A DNA stretch of 64,000 nt from Dermatophagoides farinae. Taxonomy: Eukaryota > Arthropoda > Arachnida > Sarcoptiformes > Pyroglyphidae. Positions 29,569-41,656 of the stretch are shown here, piece after piece (position 1 is the first letter of the stretch; each line of letters opens with the position of its first letter). The notes beneath the pieces were generated by a model, which was given only the letters and a program-made list of their open reading frames with translations, did no database searches and was not told the DNA's origin. Location: NCBI RefSeq assembly GCF_024713945.1, contig NC_134680.1:5081501-5145500 (forward strand). Reading direction: 5' to 3'. Both the position numbers and the translations under genes were made by a program.

Positions 29569-32500
29569 CTAAAGAAAAAGTATTACTTCCATCCAACAAG
29601 GACAATTGGTTATGTCGTTTAATTTATAATTAACTCCAAAACCTTTAACAAAACTGAAACGAAAACTATCGATATCTTTTCTGGTTGTTTGTAATGACGA
29701 TGACCGATAATGTTGAATCTGTTGTGATAATTGATAATCATATGCTTTAATTGAATGGCCAGGTAATACTTTGACCACATTCATCATTTTTGATTTTGAT
29801 GATGATTTGGAATATAATGGTGATTCAATAAATATTGAACATGTTTTTGAACGATTATATATCCACACATTTTGTTGTGAATCATGAAATAATGCAATAC
29901 CATTGCCAATTCTCATTCGTGTATGATTCATTCGTCGTTCTTGTTTTATTTGTTGTTCTTCATTATTATTATTGTTTGTTATTGTTGATGATAATAACGA
30001 TGATAATGAAATTGATTCCATTGATTCATCGTTATCGGCTGTCGTAGTATTGTAGCCAATAAAAACAATCGAATTTCGAGCATTAATATCAGTTATTTTT
30101 CTTTCCTTAAATTCCCAATACGAAATACGAGCCCATTTTTTCGTTCGTTGTCGTTGTGGATTATTTAATGATAAATCTGAAATTTAAAAAAAAGATATAA
30201 ATAATCAAAATTAATAAATAGAAATTTATAAATCAAACCTGTCATTATCGATTTAAATGATCGAAATGAATCAAATAATTTATCAATCATCATCATTATC
30301 GATTGAACAGAATTTATGTTTCATCGGGAAAAAAACAACAAACAGAATCATTCAATGCGAGTGTGTGTGTTTAAAAAAGTCTGAAGAGAATGAAAAAACA
30401 AATCCAAATGTTCTACACTGGACGAGAATATGATGACAAATGATTAGAGATCATCGTTTGGTCAACAACAACAACACACACACCGGACACAAACACATAT
30501 ACAGCAAATAATCACCAACAACAATGACATCCAACCACATTCATCCAACCGATCATCATCATCAATCCAACACAACTACAAACTATACAATTTCAGACGA
30601 TCAACCAACACAAAACATATGGTGGTAACAACACAAAAAAAACAAAATGACATGGCGCGACTATTGACATTCAATATATACAAATACACACCTGGCGTCT
30701 GGACAAAAAAAAAAATACAACAAACAAATGGCCACACGTCATGGGCCAAAGACCTTAACCATAATAATAATAATAATAATGATGATAATAGCCATCATCA
30801 TCATTCGATCGATAATGATAACAACAAAAAATAGTCTGGTCTATAAGTTTATCATCACTGGCGCCACAACATGGACAATAACAACAATAACAAACGACGA
30901 CGACGATGATTATGAAAAAAAATCACCCACGCACAATACATATATACCATTAATACGCCCATTATCTATTCTGATTTTTTTTAAATCACGATGTTATTAT
31001 CATCATCGATTGATCAAAAAAAAAAAAATTTGAATTCAATTCCTTTCAATTTCTTTCCTTTTAAAAGATTGTTCTCATCATCATCATCGTCAAAGATGAT
31101 TAGTGTATAGTTGTTATCTCAGTTCGTTCAGACATTGATGTGTATGTGTGTGTGTGTGTCTATATATAACATAAACAGAAGTAACGACGACGATCCTAAA
31201 AAAAAAAAATTTCATCCAAAATTATCATTATTTCGGCATCTTTATGAATGAAAAATAAAAAAAAAATTCAGTTGCACACACCATCGGTTAGCTTTAGACA
31301 GTAACCGACCGACCAGAAAAAAAAGATAATGATAAGGCTATAGCTATATATTCTTTTAAGAGGTGGTGTTGGTTGTTCGTTCGTTCGATTGTCGATTATG
31401 TTAAGGTTTCGAAGACAACGACGACGATCACGACCGTCGAAACAAGAAAACAAAAAAAAAATACAATTTTTTTCACCATCATCATCATCAAGACTTTAAG
31501 ACACGATCAGAATAAAAAAACAAAATTCGTCGAAAGATCGACAAAAAAGAACAAGTTGATCATCATTTCAAAAAGGCTATACCATCATGATGATCATCAT
31601 CGTTCGTCGTCGTCGTCCATTGATAATGAGATGATAATTTTGATGTGCCGCCGTACTTTTCTATCCGATACTATTCACTAACTAACTAAATATACTATAT
31701 TGACCATCATCTTTAGTCAAACACGAGCTACATTTTTATACCATTCATTTTTGCATATATAACGAATGAATAAACAACGAAAAAAGAAGAAAAATTCTGA
31801 CCTCACCTCTCTTTCTCTCTCTCTTACACATACATTCTGACCCTTCTCTATGTGTTTCAATGAGGAAAAAAAATTTTCATTTTCTTATTTGTCCCTTCTT
31901 TCTAGCTGTAGAGCTTTGTTGCATTCAATACAAAACAGAGACAGATACAATCAAAGTCAATCGATACAAAACAACAATAGAAGCGAATCAAAACAACAAC
32001 AATAACAACAGACTATTAAGGGTCAAATGGTTGGACCCTAGAGAAATGAATTGACCAAAATCTTAAATCCTCTTTCTCTTTCTCTCTCATGGCCAACCAA
32101 TCGACGACGAGGAACTGAATAAAAAAAACCCTAGGGCTTTTGACTAAGTCTTTGTGGTTGTTTGTGAAACGAAATGAAGAAAAACGGATTTTTTCTTTCT
32201 TTAACTTGTATTAAGTAGTTATTGAAAGTCATCGATATAAGAATGAGTTTGATCTTTACTCACTTGAAATTCAATTCAATTCAAATCGAAACGAACAAGT
32301 ATTGGTACACAAAAAAGGGTTTTTGAGTAGGTGTTTGTTTGGTTCGATCAATTAATACTTACCACATTCTGGTGATGATGATAGTATCGATATTGTTTCA
32401 CAACAACCAAATGAATTAATTCGTTTATCAAAATTAATAATTTCATGATTATTATCATTATCAATTAATTGTAATTGATCATCGAACGTAATTTGATCAC

Positions 32501-32649
32501 CATCATAATACTGTTGATAATCTGTGGTAAAAATTGCAGAAAAAAAAATTAAAATTAATTTATTGAAAAAATCCAAAATCATTGTATATACCTGGTCGTG
32601 GTATCAACACAGCCCAATGATATGGATTCAAACACAATGATGATGATGG

Positions 32650-32680
<31 letters not shown>

Positions 32681-33261
32681 AATGTTGAATTTGAAATATG
32701 ATGATGAGGATTATTATTATTATGAGAATTATACATTCGACACCATGGTAATGGTATTATTATTGTTTGATGATCATAATCATTAACAACATCATTCTGA
32801 TTCATTAACTTAACATTATGAATATTTTCAATCATCCAATAAATGATTTCATATATTTGATGATGATGATGATGATGAGAAATGTCACATGGAATGATAC
32901 AATTATTAATATTTTCATTTTCAATAATTTTTATCAATAATTCTAAATCCTTTCGATGTAATAGTTGAAAATATTGACGTATATTTTGCATGGATGATGA
33001 TGTTTGTTTTGTTTGACCATTGCTGCTGCTGCTGCTGCTGTTGCCGCTGCTGCGGCCACAAATACCGGCAAACAAATCGGTAATATTATTTAGCCAATCA
33101 TTCGGTCGTTGTTGATATTGAAAAATGTCATTTTCATTCATTAGTCTATTTTGTTGTTGTTGTCGTTGTTGTTGTTGATGATTTTGATGATGATCATGTT
33201 GAATGGAAGTAATCTTTTTTAGCAAACGATTTATAAGCTTATATTTTATATTCGGTAGCAT
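29569..33261 (-). CDS. Dad: Inhibitory SMAD (SMAD6/7, Dad type)
   Basis: Antagonist of TGF-beta/BMP signalling. Exons on the minus strand: 33261-32592, 32521-32363 and 30176-29569; phases join cleanly to 1437 nt and 478 residues. The N-terminus MLPNIKYKLINRLLKKI resembles the SMAD7 start. A divergent MH1 holds QLLHRKDLELLIKIIE and the zinc-site region with LPWCRMYNS and CLNPYHWAVLIPRP (compare CCNPYHLSRL in SMAD7). The MH2 begins WARISYWEFKERK and continues with GNGIALFHDS, VWIYNRS, IFIESPLYS, VLPGHSIKAYDYQ, FSFVKGFGVNY and CPCWMEVI. The C-terminus lacks an SSxS receptor site, as expected for an inhibitory SMAD. Gln, Ser and His runs interrupt the MH1 half, and an Asn-rich insert lies in the MH2. 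A 2186-bp intron separates the halves; a 58-nt open piece at 30296-30239 also splices in frame to the MH2 exon and could be an alternative start. Confidence 0.9.
30297..32362 (-). other. Large intron of the inhibitory SMAD gene (main part)
   Basis: This covers most of the intron running from 32362 to 30177. It is unusually long against the 55-115 bp typical here and is filled with AAT/CAT repeats, CA tracts and poly-A. No coding sequence is supported on either strand. Confidence 0.6.
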
Positions 33262-36200
33262 CGAGAGATTTATTAGTTTTTTTCAATGATTGTTGTTTTA
33301 ATATATAGTTTGTTAGAATCTTCTTGGATTTTAAGACAAGATAACCGACTATGAGAATCATTTGTTTATTGTGGTATATTTTGTTGATTCTCATTTACGA
33401 TGATCAGTCATCTTTTTTTTTATTCTAGCTCATCATTGAATATATACATCGTTGATTATGATTCAATGGTGATGATAATCGATCCAAATGTACATACCAT
33501 TCGCCGGACATTTTTAACATTCGTTTTATCGTTGTCATATTATTATCCACACAATCACCACAGCCAGTACCACCAATACAGTAATAATTATTATTTTGAA
33601 TAATGATGATAATGGCTGACATTAGAAAACAAAATCAAAAAAAAACAGACCAATCAATCAACCAATGATTGATTTTGAATCAATTTTTCATATCGGATTA
33701 TTACCGGTTGTCGAATATATTTGATTGAAAACATACATACACATACACATAAACACACAAACCAAAAAAAAAAAAAAAAAAACAAAAGAGAAAGTCACAA
33801 TATTATTGATATAATGAGCGAAATTAAAAGTTATTATTATTATGGTTAAAAATCAAATACACAATCTAGCATTTGGATCACAAACACACACACACAAACA
33901 TCTTTATCCAATCCAATATAATGATTATAATCATGGAATCACATTACAAATAGAGAGAGAGAAAGAAAAAAAAATGGATAAAGTTGCATTCGATTTTTTT
34001 TTCTCTTGCTTTTACTTCTTTACTTTTCGTTGGTTGATAATCTGATTATTTGGATCGTTGTTCAATAATTTGATGATGATAAATAATTGATGTATATTGG
34101 ATCAATCGAATACAGCACAAACACGCATGCAAACATTCACAAACACACCAACAACAGACAAACCATGCCAACATTGAGGAAAAAAAAAATCTGAGGATTC
34201 GATAATTTTTTTTTTTTTTTTTAAATTTTCCATACATGAATGCATGCATGCATGCTAACAACAAAAAGCTTGCGTTCAAATACCTTGTATTTTTCTTTTG
34301 ATTATGGAGGAAGTGGTAGTGAAAATAGAAGCGATGGTTTTTTTTAGGTTTGCAAAAAAAAAATAACGTTCATGAAATGCAACTAGTGGTTGATGATGAC
34401 GATAATCATAATCATCATCTTCATCATCATAATTATTTAGGTTATATATACTCGTAGGGGTAGTGGTCAATAATATTATAAGGCACAGCATTTGATGGCG
34501 GTTAATATATATCTATTATAAAAATTTAGCTTGCTGAGAGAGGTAAAAACTTGCTTGCGACGAGTGTATTGTTTTTTTGTTTTTTTTGGTTTTGGTTTTG
34601 GCTTTTGTTTTCTTTTTTTTCATTATTGAGAAAATTGCCATGAAAATGGCGACAGGGTCAGCGTAATAGTCGTCGCCGATCCCCTATTGTCAGTGGTCAA
34701 AAGCCCTTGTAGAACTTTATTGGTCCTTGTTGTTGTTGTTGTCGATTGTATACGAATAACCAGACAGACTAGACACGACAGATGTGTGTGTGTGTCATGG
34801 ATGTCACCTGTCGTGTCTGTTGTCTGTGTTTGTCATTAATGTTGTGGTCAATTGTATACAAGACTAAAGTCGCGACCAACAATCAAAAAAAAAAGGTGGA
34901 CAAAGGCCAATCGGTTTGTGATTCAATTCTTCTTAAGAATATTTTTACGGTTGAAGCAAAGAAAATCCATCATAAAAATAATTATGATTATGATTATCCT
35001 AGGGAAAAGCCATGTATATATTTTTTTCGGTTATAAATAAATTTCCGCAAAATACACACACACACACACACACCAAGAGAGACATAAAATGAAATATGAA
35101 ACAAAAAAAAAATGAAAAGAAAATGTCATCGAATCGTTGCAACAAATGACAAAATGGGCGGGTGGATGAATGAATGGGGATAATATTATCATTATCATCA
35201 TCATCATCATTGTTATTATGTTGTTGTGACTCGTGAGGATTTAACAATCAAATTATCATGAAAAACATCACAATGATAATTTACCAACAAAAAAAAAATT
35301 GTCGCTAATTAATTAATTTAATTAATCGTGTTTGATTGAAGTAATAAAAAAACATAAGATAAGCCGATAGCACAACATAAGAAAAACAAGATAAGATGTT
35401 AAAAAGAGACAGTTTCGAACGGAAAAAGAAAACTTTTCATTTTTATTCACCATTTTCACATCCAATGATCTATTTGTATCGAAATGGTACGAATAGAACA
35501 TCGATCGAATAATGATCTGACTTCATAATTTGAATTTTATTCAGTAAAAACATTCGATATATATATTATGATGATGGATTATTTTTATGTTTGCTATCAT
35601 GATTATATCGACCATGTAACCATGCAATTGAAATTATGATTACTATTTTTTTTTTTATCATCTCATCAGTCAATCACATATATCTTTATTATTTAATATC
35701 TGACATATATATTGATGATGGTCCATCAGTTAATAATAAAAATTTGATAACAAACAAAGTTCTCATCGAAACAACAGCCGAATCAATAGCAATAATACCA
35801 TCAATTCAATGACAATAACATTATATAATAATGATGATATGATATATTCCTCAAATATGAATGTGGATCCAAACAAAAATCAGAATCTAAGAATCGAATT
35901 TAAGAAAAAAAAAATTCGAATATGATTGATATCATTCTTTGCAGTGCCATCTTTCGGTTATTTTTTTATAATTCTTCAAAAGAGGAAAAAATTTATAATA
36001 AACTTGTTTATTTACAAAAGTTTACTCTTATAGATAAATAGATAGATAGACCGGAATCGATTTTGGTTATAATTTCAAAATCAAGATTGAAAACCTTGAA
36101 AAACTTCAGACGAAATTCATTTGAATAGCAATAACTAGTTTTTTTTTGGCAATCAAAAATCAACGATAATCATCATCATCATCATATATATATATATGAA

Positions 36201-36448
36201 GCATTAACTGATGATAATGGCTACTTTGGAGCAAGAAATATGAAGAGAAAAAAAAACTAACTTGGAAACAGCGCGAAATAAAATCAGTTGTCGTCATTAT
36301 TTAATAGCGGATGAATTAGCTAGAAAATTTCTAATCATCCTGTGACATCCTTATCATTTATTCAAAGAAATATATACAGTGATGATACAAAATTGTTTGA
36401 TGCACACACATACACACACAGTCACAAACACTCACAAATGAATGTCTC
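33262..36448. other. 3.2-kb intergenic region between I-SMAD and BCKDHA (divergent)
   Basis: No gene is seen. Contents: repeated GCAT palindromic units near 34240-34256, CA tracts (33886, 35053), CAT runs and TA-rich stretches. The sequence GTGCCATCTTTCGG at 35945-35958 resembles the GCCATCTT (Pho/YY1-like) type of promoter element and lies about 500 bp upstream of BCKDHA. The rest is unassigned. Confidence 0.5.
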
Positions 36449-38066
36449 ATGATGTTTTCCATCATACGTAAAATTCTTCAACAAACCAATAATTTGTTGA
36501 ATGGTCAACAACAACGATCATCATCATTATTGATAATTGATAAATTTTGTCGACATTTACATAGTGCCACATTGTATCATAATAATAATCAACGTCATCA
36601 TAATAATAATAATAATAATAAATTATTCGAACATGAATCGATGAATAATAATGAATTACCAGAATTCTCTGGTATGAAAGCAAAATTTATAACTGAATTA
36701 AAATTTTTGGATCGTTGTGATGAAAATGATTCAATACGACCATTTAGGATACTTGATGTGGATGGTACATTTGTTGCTAAACAATATGAAAAACAATTGG
36801 ATATTGATCTTATGAAACGATTCTATCGTGGTAAGTAAATTTTTTGAATTTTATAAAAAAATTTCCTTGATTTTTTGACTAATTTGACATTTTCTTTTCA
36901 TCGATAGAGATTGTACGATTAAATCAAATGGATGACATATTGAATCAGGCTCAACGACAAGGACGTATTTCATTCTATATGACATCGTATGGTGAAGAGG
37001 CAACACATTTTGGACCGGCCGCAGCTTTATCCGACAAAGATTGGCTATTTGGCCAATATCGTGAACCAGGTGTATTATTGTGGCGTGGTTTTACATATGA
37101 ACAATTTATTAGCCAATGTTTTGGAAATAATCAGGATCTTGGTAAAGGTCGACAGATGCCCATCCATTATGGTAGTCGTGATTTGAATTATGTTACAATC
37201 AAATCATCATTAGCGACTGGATTACCGCATGCAGTCGGTGCTGCTTATGGTTTTAAATTAACTCAACAGGATCGGGTATCATTTGCTTATTTTGGTGAAG
37301 GAGCCGCATCCGAAGGTGATGCTCATGCAGCTTTTAATTTTGCCGCTACCCTACAATGTCCGGTCATATTCTTCTGGTATGTTTGTGTTTGATTTGATTC
37401 GATTATCATTATCATATATGATGAATTTACATTTAAACAGTAGAAACAATGGTTATGCAATTTCTACACCCACTAAAGAGCAATATCATGGTGACGGTAT
37501 CGGTAAGTAGACCAAATGTTTCGTTGTTCATAATATTTGATGAACATTTTTTTTTGACTTGAATTTTAGTGGTAAGAGGACCGGCATTAGGTATACCATC
37601 GATTCGTGTGGATGGCAATGATATATTAGCCTGTTATTATGTAGTGAAAGAAGCACGAAGAATCTGTATACAAGAATCACGACCAGCATTGATCGAAGCC
37701 ATGACCTATCGATTAAGTCATCATTCAACGTCTGATGATTCATCTGTTTATCGTAGCGATGTTGAAGTAAAATCATGGAAAGAAAGTAGTCATCCATTGA
37801 ATCGTATTGAAAAATTATTACGTCGTTATGATGCATTCAATGAACAGGAGGAAAAAGAATGGCGAAATAAACATCGAAAAGAGATGATCAATTTGATTGA
37901 TCGATTAGAAAAACTACCTAAAGTACCGATCAGAGAAATGTTTACCGATGTTTATGATCAAATGCCTGAATATCTTCATGAACAACATCAAGAATTAATG
38001 GAACATTTACAAAAGTATCATCAACATTATCCACAATTGACAAATTTTATGGATGACAAAAAATGA
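36449..38066 (+). CDS. BCKDHA: Branched-chain 2-oxoacid dehydrogenase E1 alpha subunit, mitochondrial
   Basis: Thiamine-diphosphate-dependent decarboxylase subunit of the complex that oxidises the ketoacids of Leu, Ile and Val. Exons: 36449-36830, 36908-37376, 37441-37502 and 37570-38066, totalling 469 residues. The first 50 residues are basic, Ser/Gln/Asn-rich and low in acid, as for a mitochondrial presequence. Family signatures: [49 protein letters not shown], the ThDP motif [16 protein letters not shown] ending in [11 protein letters not shown], and RVDGNDI. The regulatory phosphorylation loop [17 protein letters not shown] is intact, so control by BCKD kinase is likely. Introns are 77, 64 and 67 bp. 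It lies 348 bp upstream of importin-13 on the same strand, and an AATAAA sits at 38274-38279. Confidence 0.97.
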
Positions 38067-38273
38067 ATCGAAATAAACAAATATAAAAAAAATTGGCAAA
38101 TCAATGGGCCATTCCAAAAAAACATTTTAAAATTACGCGCTTTAGCTATTCTATTTTAACTCGTATATGATATATATATGGTAAAGTTTAAATAGCCATC
38201 GATTGTGTGATTGATTTTATTTTTTTGTTGATGATTCTACATATATAATTTATTTAATGTTTGATGAACTATT

Positions 38274-38279
38274 AATAAA
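38274..38279 (+). promoter_or_regulatory. Candidate BCKDHA polyadenylation signal AATAAA
   Basis: It lies 208 bp after the BCKDHA stop and 136 bp before the importin-13 start, so the two transcription units are packed closely. Confidence 0.5.
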
Positions 38280-38414
38280 AGATATTGATAAACAAAAAAA
38301 AATTAATTTCATTTAAATTCTATCAATTATATCTTGGTCTGTATAAAAATTTTATCACACATAAATTGTCATGTTAAATTTTCGTTTTTTGTTTTTGTTT
38401 TTTAGATATTGGTG

Positions 38415-41371
38415 ATGGATCCAGCTTTGGTAACCAACATTGAACGTTTATTGAATGAACTTTATGATGGACCACAATAAAACAAAATTTGAAGAAACAA
38501 ATAATCTATTGATTAATCTACAAAAATCAAAAGAAGCATGGATGTTTGCATGGTTGTTGATGAAAAAAGATAAACCAGTGAATGTACAATATTTTGGTGC
38601 ATCTTCATTGTATGTTAAATTGACAAAATATCATTTTGAATTAGACAATAATAGCTATCGACAATTATGGGATGAAAATAATTGAAAATCTTATCGGCTA
38701 TATGGAAAGTGCTGAATTCAATTTAATAACAACTAAATTGATTTCATGTCTAGCTGTTTGTATTGTACAGAATATCGATAACGAATGGAATAATGCACTT
38801 CAAGATCTTTGGAATCTATTTCAACCGGAAAAATTATCAAATATTCCATCCACACGTGTGATACATGTTCTATTGGAAATATTGAGCGTTATACCAGATG
38901 AACTTAATCATCCATATCAGGATAAGAATAAAAAACAAGCATCAAGATTGGAACTAGTTAAACATGCTGAATCGGTATTAATGTTTGTGTATAAAATTCT
39001 TTCTGAAGAAAATATTTCCGATAATATTACGAAAATATGTCTAAAATGTTTCCATTGTTGGTCTATCGGTTTAGATACTATTGTATTGACTGAAAATCAT
39101 TTGGCCATCATGGCTATTGTTTTGAATTGTGTACGAAATGAAAATACCTGCCATGAAGCTGTTGAATGTATAATTGCCATATATACATGTCCACATATGA
39201 TCAAACAGCCAAAAATGATTATTCAATTAATTGAACAAATGACCATTGGTCTGACGAATTTAATTGATCAAACCATACAAGAATCAAATATGGATTATCT
39301 TCGTGATCTTTATTTTCTATTTGTATCTATTGGTGAATCACATACCCGTCTAATATTGGATTCATTGACCGATTTATCATTAAATCGGGATATTTTGATT
39401 GAATTTTTTCGTATCATATTAAAATGTAGCAGTACACCAACCCATTATGGTTATGATGAAACTATAAGTGATTTACCATTTAATTTTTGGATAAATTTTC
39501 AAGATGATTTTATGGCATCGGATGAAAGTAAAATACAAATCTATTTAAACATATTCAAAGATATATTCCATTCAATGATTAATATATTTTTATTTAAATT
39601 ACAATATCCACCGGATGAAATTTATGAACAATCATGGGATAAAGATGACCGAGAAAGATTTCGTTGCTATCGACAAGATATAGCCGATACATATACATAT
39701 TGTTTTAGTATATTGAATACATCATTATTACAGATTTTAATGGATCATTTTAACAAAGCACTGTCACAAACAATGATGGCCACTTCAAAAGATATGAATC
39801 AAATATCTACATCGATTCGTTATTTAGAAGCAGTGATCTATGCATTCAGTGCATTAACGGAGAATATTTCCCCAACGGAAACCGTATATATGCCACAAAT
39901 AATTAGTTCATTTCAAACACTTTCAAATGAATGTCTCAATGATTCACGGCTATTATCAACAATTAATTGCTTTTTATCAAATTCCGCTGATTGGTTAGCA
40001 AATAATATCAATTATTTTGCATTCACATTAACAATCATATCGAATTCATTGAAATCAAACGATCAAATGGTTGTTATATCGGCAACAATGGCATTAAAAG
40101 TGATTACAACTGAATGTCAACTAGATCTTCGTCCATATTCATTAGATATAATACGGATTTGTGAAGAATATCTACAATATCCGAATTTACAATATAAAGA
40201 AAAAGCTCGACTTATGCATTCATTGGGTACGATTCTTTCCATAATGCCATTAGATGTAATCATGAATACAATTGATCGAATATTGATACCAATATTAACG
40301 GAAACGGAAAAAATTCTAACAAATACGAATAATAATAATAATGACAATCCGGATTCACGTATTCATATTAATGGTGTATTATTAATGTTATCCAATCTTT
40401 TTGCTAAACTTGATGTCAATCTAAAAGGCACCGATCTAGAAGAAGGTGATCATCTTATATCGAAATCATTGGTACAAGCTAAAGCACGTAATAATATACC
40501 ACAACCATTGTATAAAATTTTTGAAAAAATAATGCCCATGTTTGGTGTAATAGCAATGAATTATTCTTATGATGAAGAGATTGCTCAAAATGTTTGTGAA
40601 TGTGTTAAGAAAACCGTTATAACATTATTGGATGATGTTAAACCAATGATTGGCAATATTCTACACCTATTACTTCATCTTTATCGTAATTCAAAATCCA
40701 TTTCGGTCATACAAATTTCTCGACAAATATTTACATTATTCCATAAGGAATCAGAACTATTGCCAAATCTTCAGGAATATTTTTATACATTAACGACCAT
40801 AACTATTGAACAATTTGCAAAAGATTTTCGTGAAAATACATTTCTTGTACAGAATTTTTTCGAAGAATCTGCACACTCATTACGAAAAGCAACGGCAATA
40901 TTTCTATATCCTAAATTAAATCTTTCAACATTATTTGATTGGGCCATTGCCGGTATTGTTTTACCGGAAAAAGGTACCGTTCATCAATGTTCAATATTTA
41001 TCAGTGAATTTTTGAATCAAGGTCGACAAAATGAACAATTCCATAAAGTAATACAGGAAAGATTCGATATGCTTGTAATGAAAGTGTTCATCGTGATCGG
41101 TGGTCAACAAGGTTCACCATCATTCGCCGTCGATTATATGCCCGACATAATTATTGTATTGAATCAAAAATATTCGGATAGCTTCACACGTGCATTGAAT
41201 TCAATAATCGATTATAATGGCTTTCCTACCGATATGGTAACACGTGAACAAAAATGTAAATTTGTGCAATCAATATCCACATTACGTAATAACAAACGAC
41301 GTTTACGTGAAATTGTAAAAGAATTTAGCTGCCGTTGTCGTGGCCTATTCGGTGTCGATAGTAAACAATAA
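38415..41371 (+). CDS. IPO13: Importin-13 (karyopherin beta), with two apparent +1 frameshifts near the 5' end
   Basis: Nuclear transport receptor made of HEAT repeats; family members import cargo such as Mago-Y14 and export eIF1A. From the ATG at 38415 (MDPALVTNIERLLNELYDG) the frame closes at 38478-38480. The match resumes in the next frame (NKTKFEETNNLL to QYFGASSLYVKL), which closes at 38683-38685, and then runs unbroken to 41371. The pieces align end to end with the importin-13 order, and the span is two bases over a multiple of three, so two single-base insertions explain it; the second is probably an extra A in an A-run. Later landmarks are TFW-like PFNFWINFQDDF, IADTYTYCF, KTVITLLDDVKPM and the C-terminal NNKRRLREIVKEFSCRCRGL. 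About 984 residues, against 963 in human. There are no introns. Consensus error, polymorphism or recent decay are all possible; the long intact remainder argues against an old pseudogene. Confidence 0.88.
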
Positions 41372-41428
41372 TAATGAAATGAAAAATTTGAATTTTTATT
41401 TTTTTTTAATTTAATTTAAGATATAACA

Positions 41429-41434
41429 AATAAA
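41429..41434 (+). promoter_or_regulatory. Candidate importin-13 polyadenylation signal AATAAA
   Basis: It lies 58 bp after the importin-13 stop, within the 285-bp gap that separates it from the convergent AP-3 beta gene. Confidence 0.5.
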
Positions 41435-41486
41435 CTATTCAGATGAAAAAGATGATACATTCATCAACAGCATCATCAAAATCGAT

Positions 41487-41492
41487 TTTATT
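41487..41492 (-). promoter_or_regulatory. Candidate AP-3 beta polyadenylation signal AATAAA (minus strand)
   Basis: It lies 165 bp past the AP-3 beta stop. With the plus-strand signal at 41429 the two 3' UTRs would end within about 60 bp of each other. Confidence 0.4.
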
Positions 41493-41656
41493 TCTTTTCA
41501 ATTTAAAAAAAATTAGTAATTATCAATTTGTATATTTTTTAATTATATTGAAATTAATAATAAAAAATAAATTTTGAAAAAAAATTCTGTTTTTGTTTTC
41601 TTGGTCACACCTTTGGTCAGACAAACAGAATGAAAAAGAGAGAGAAAACAAAAAAT

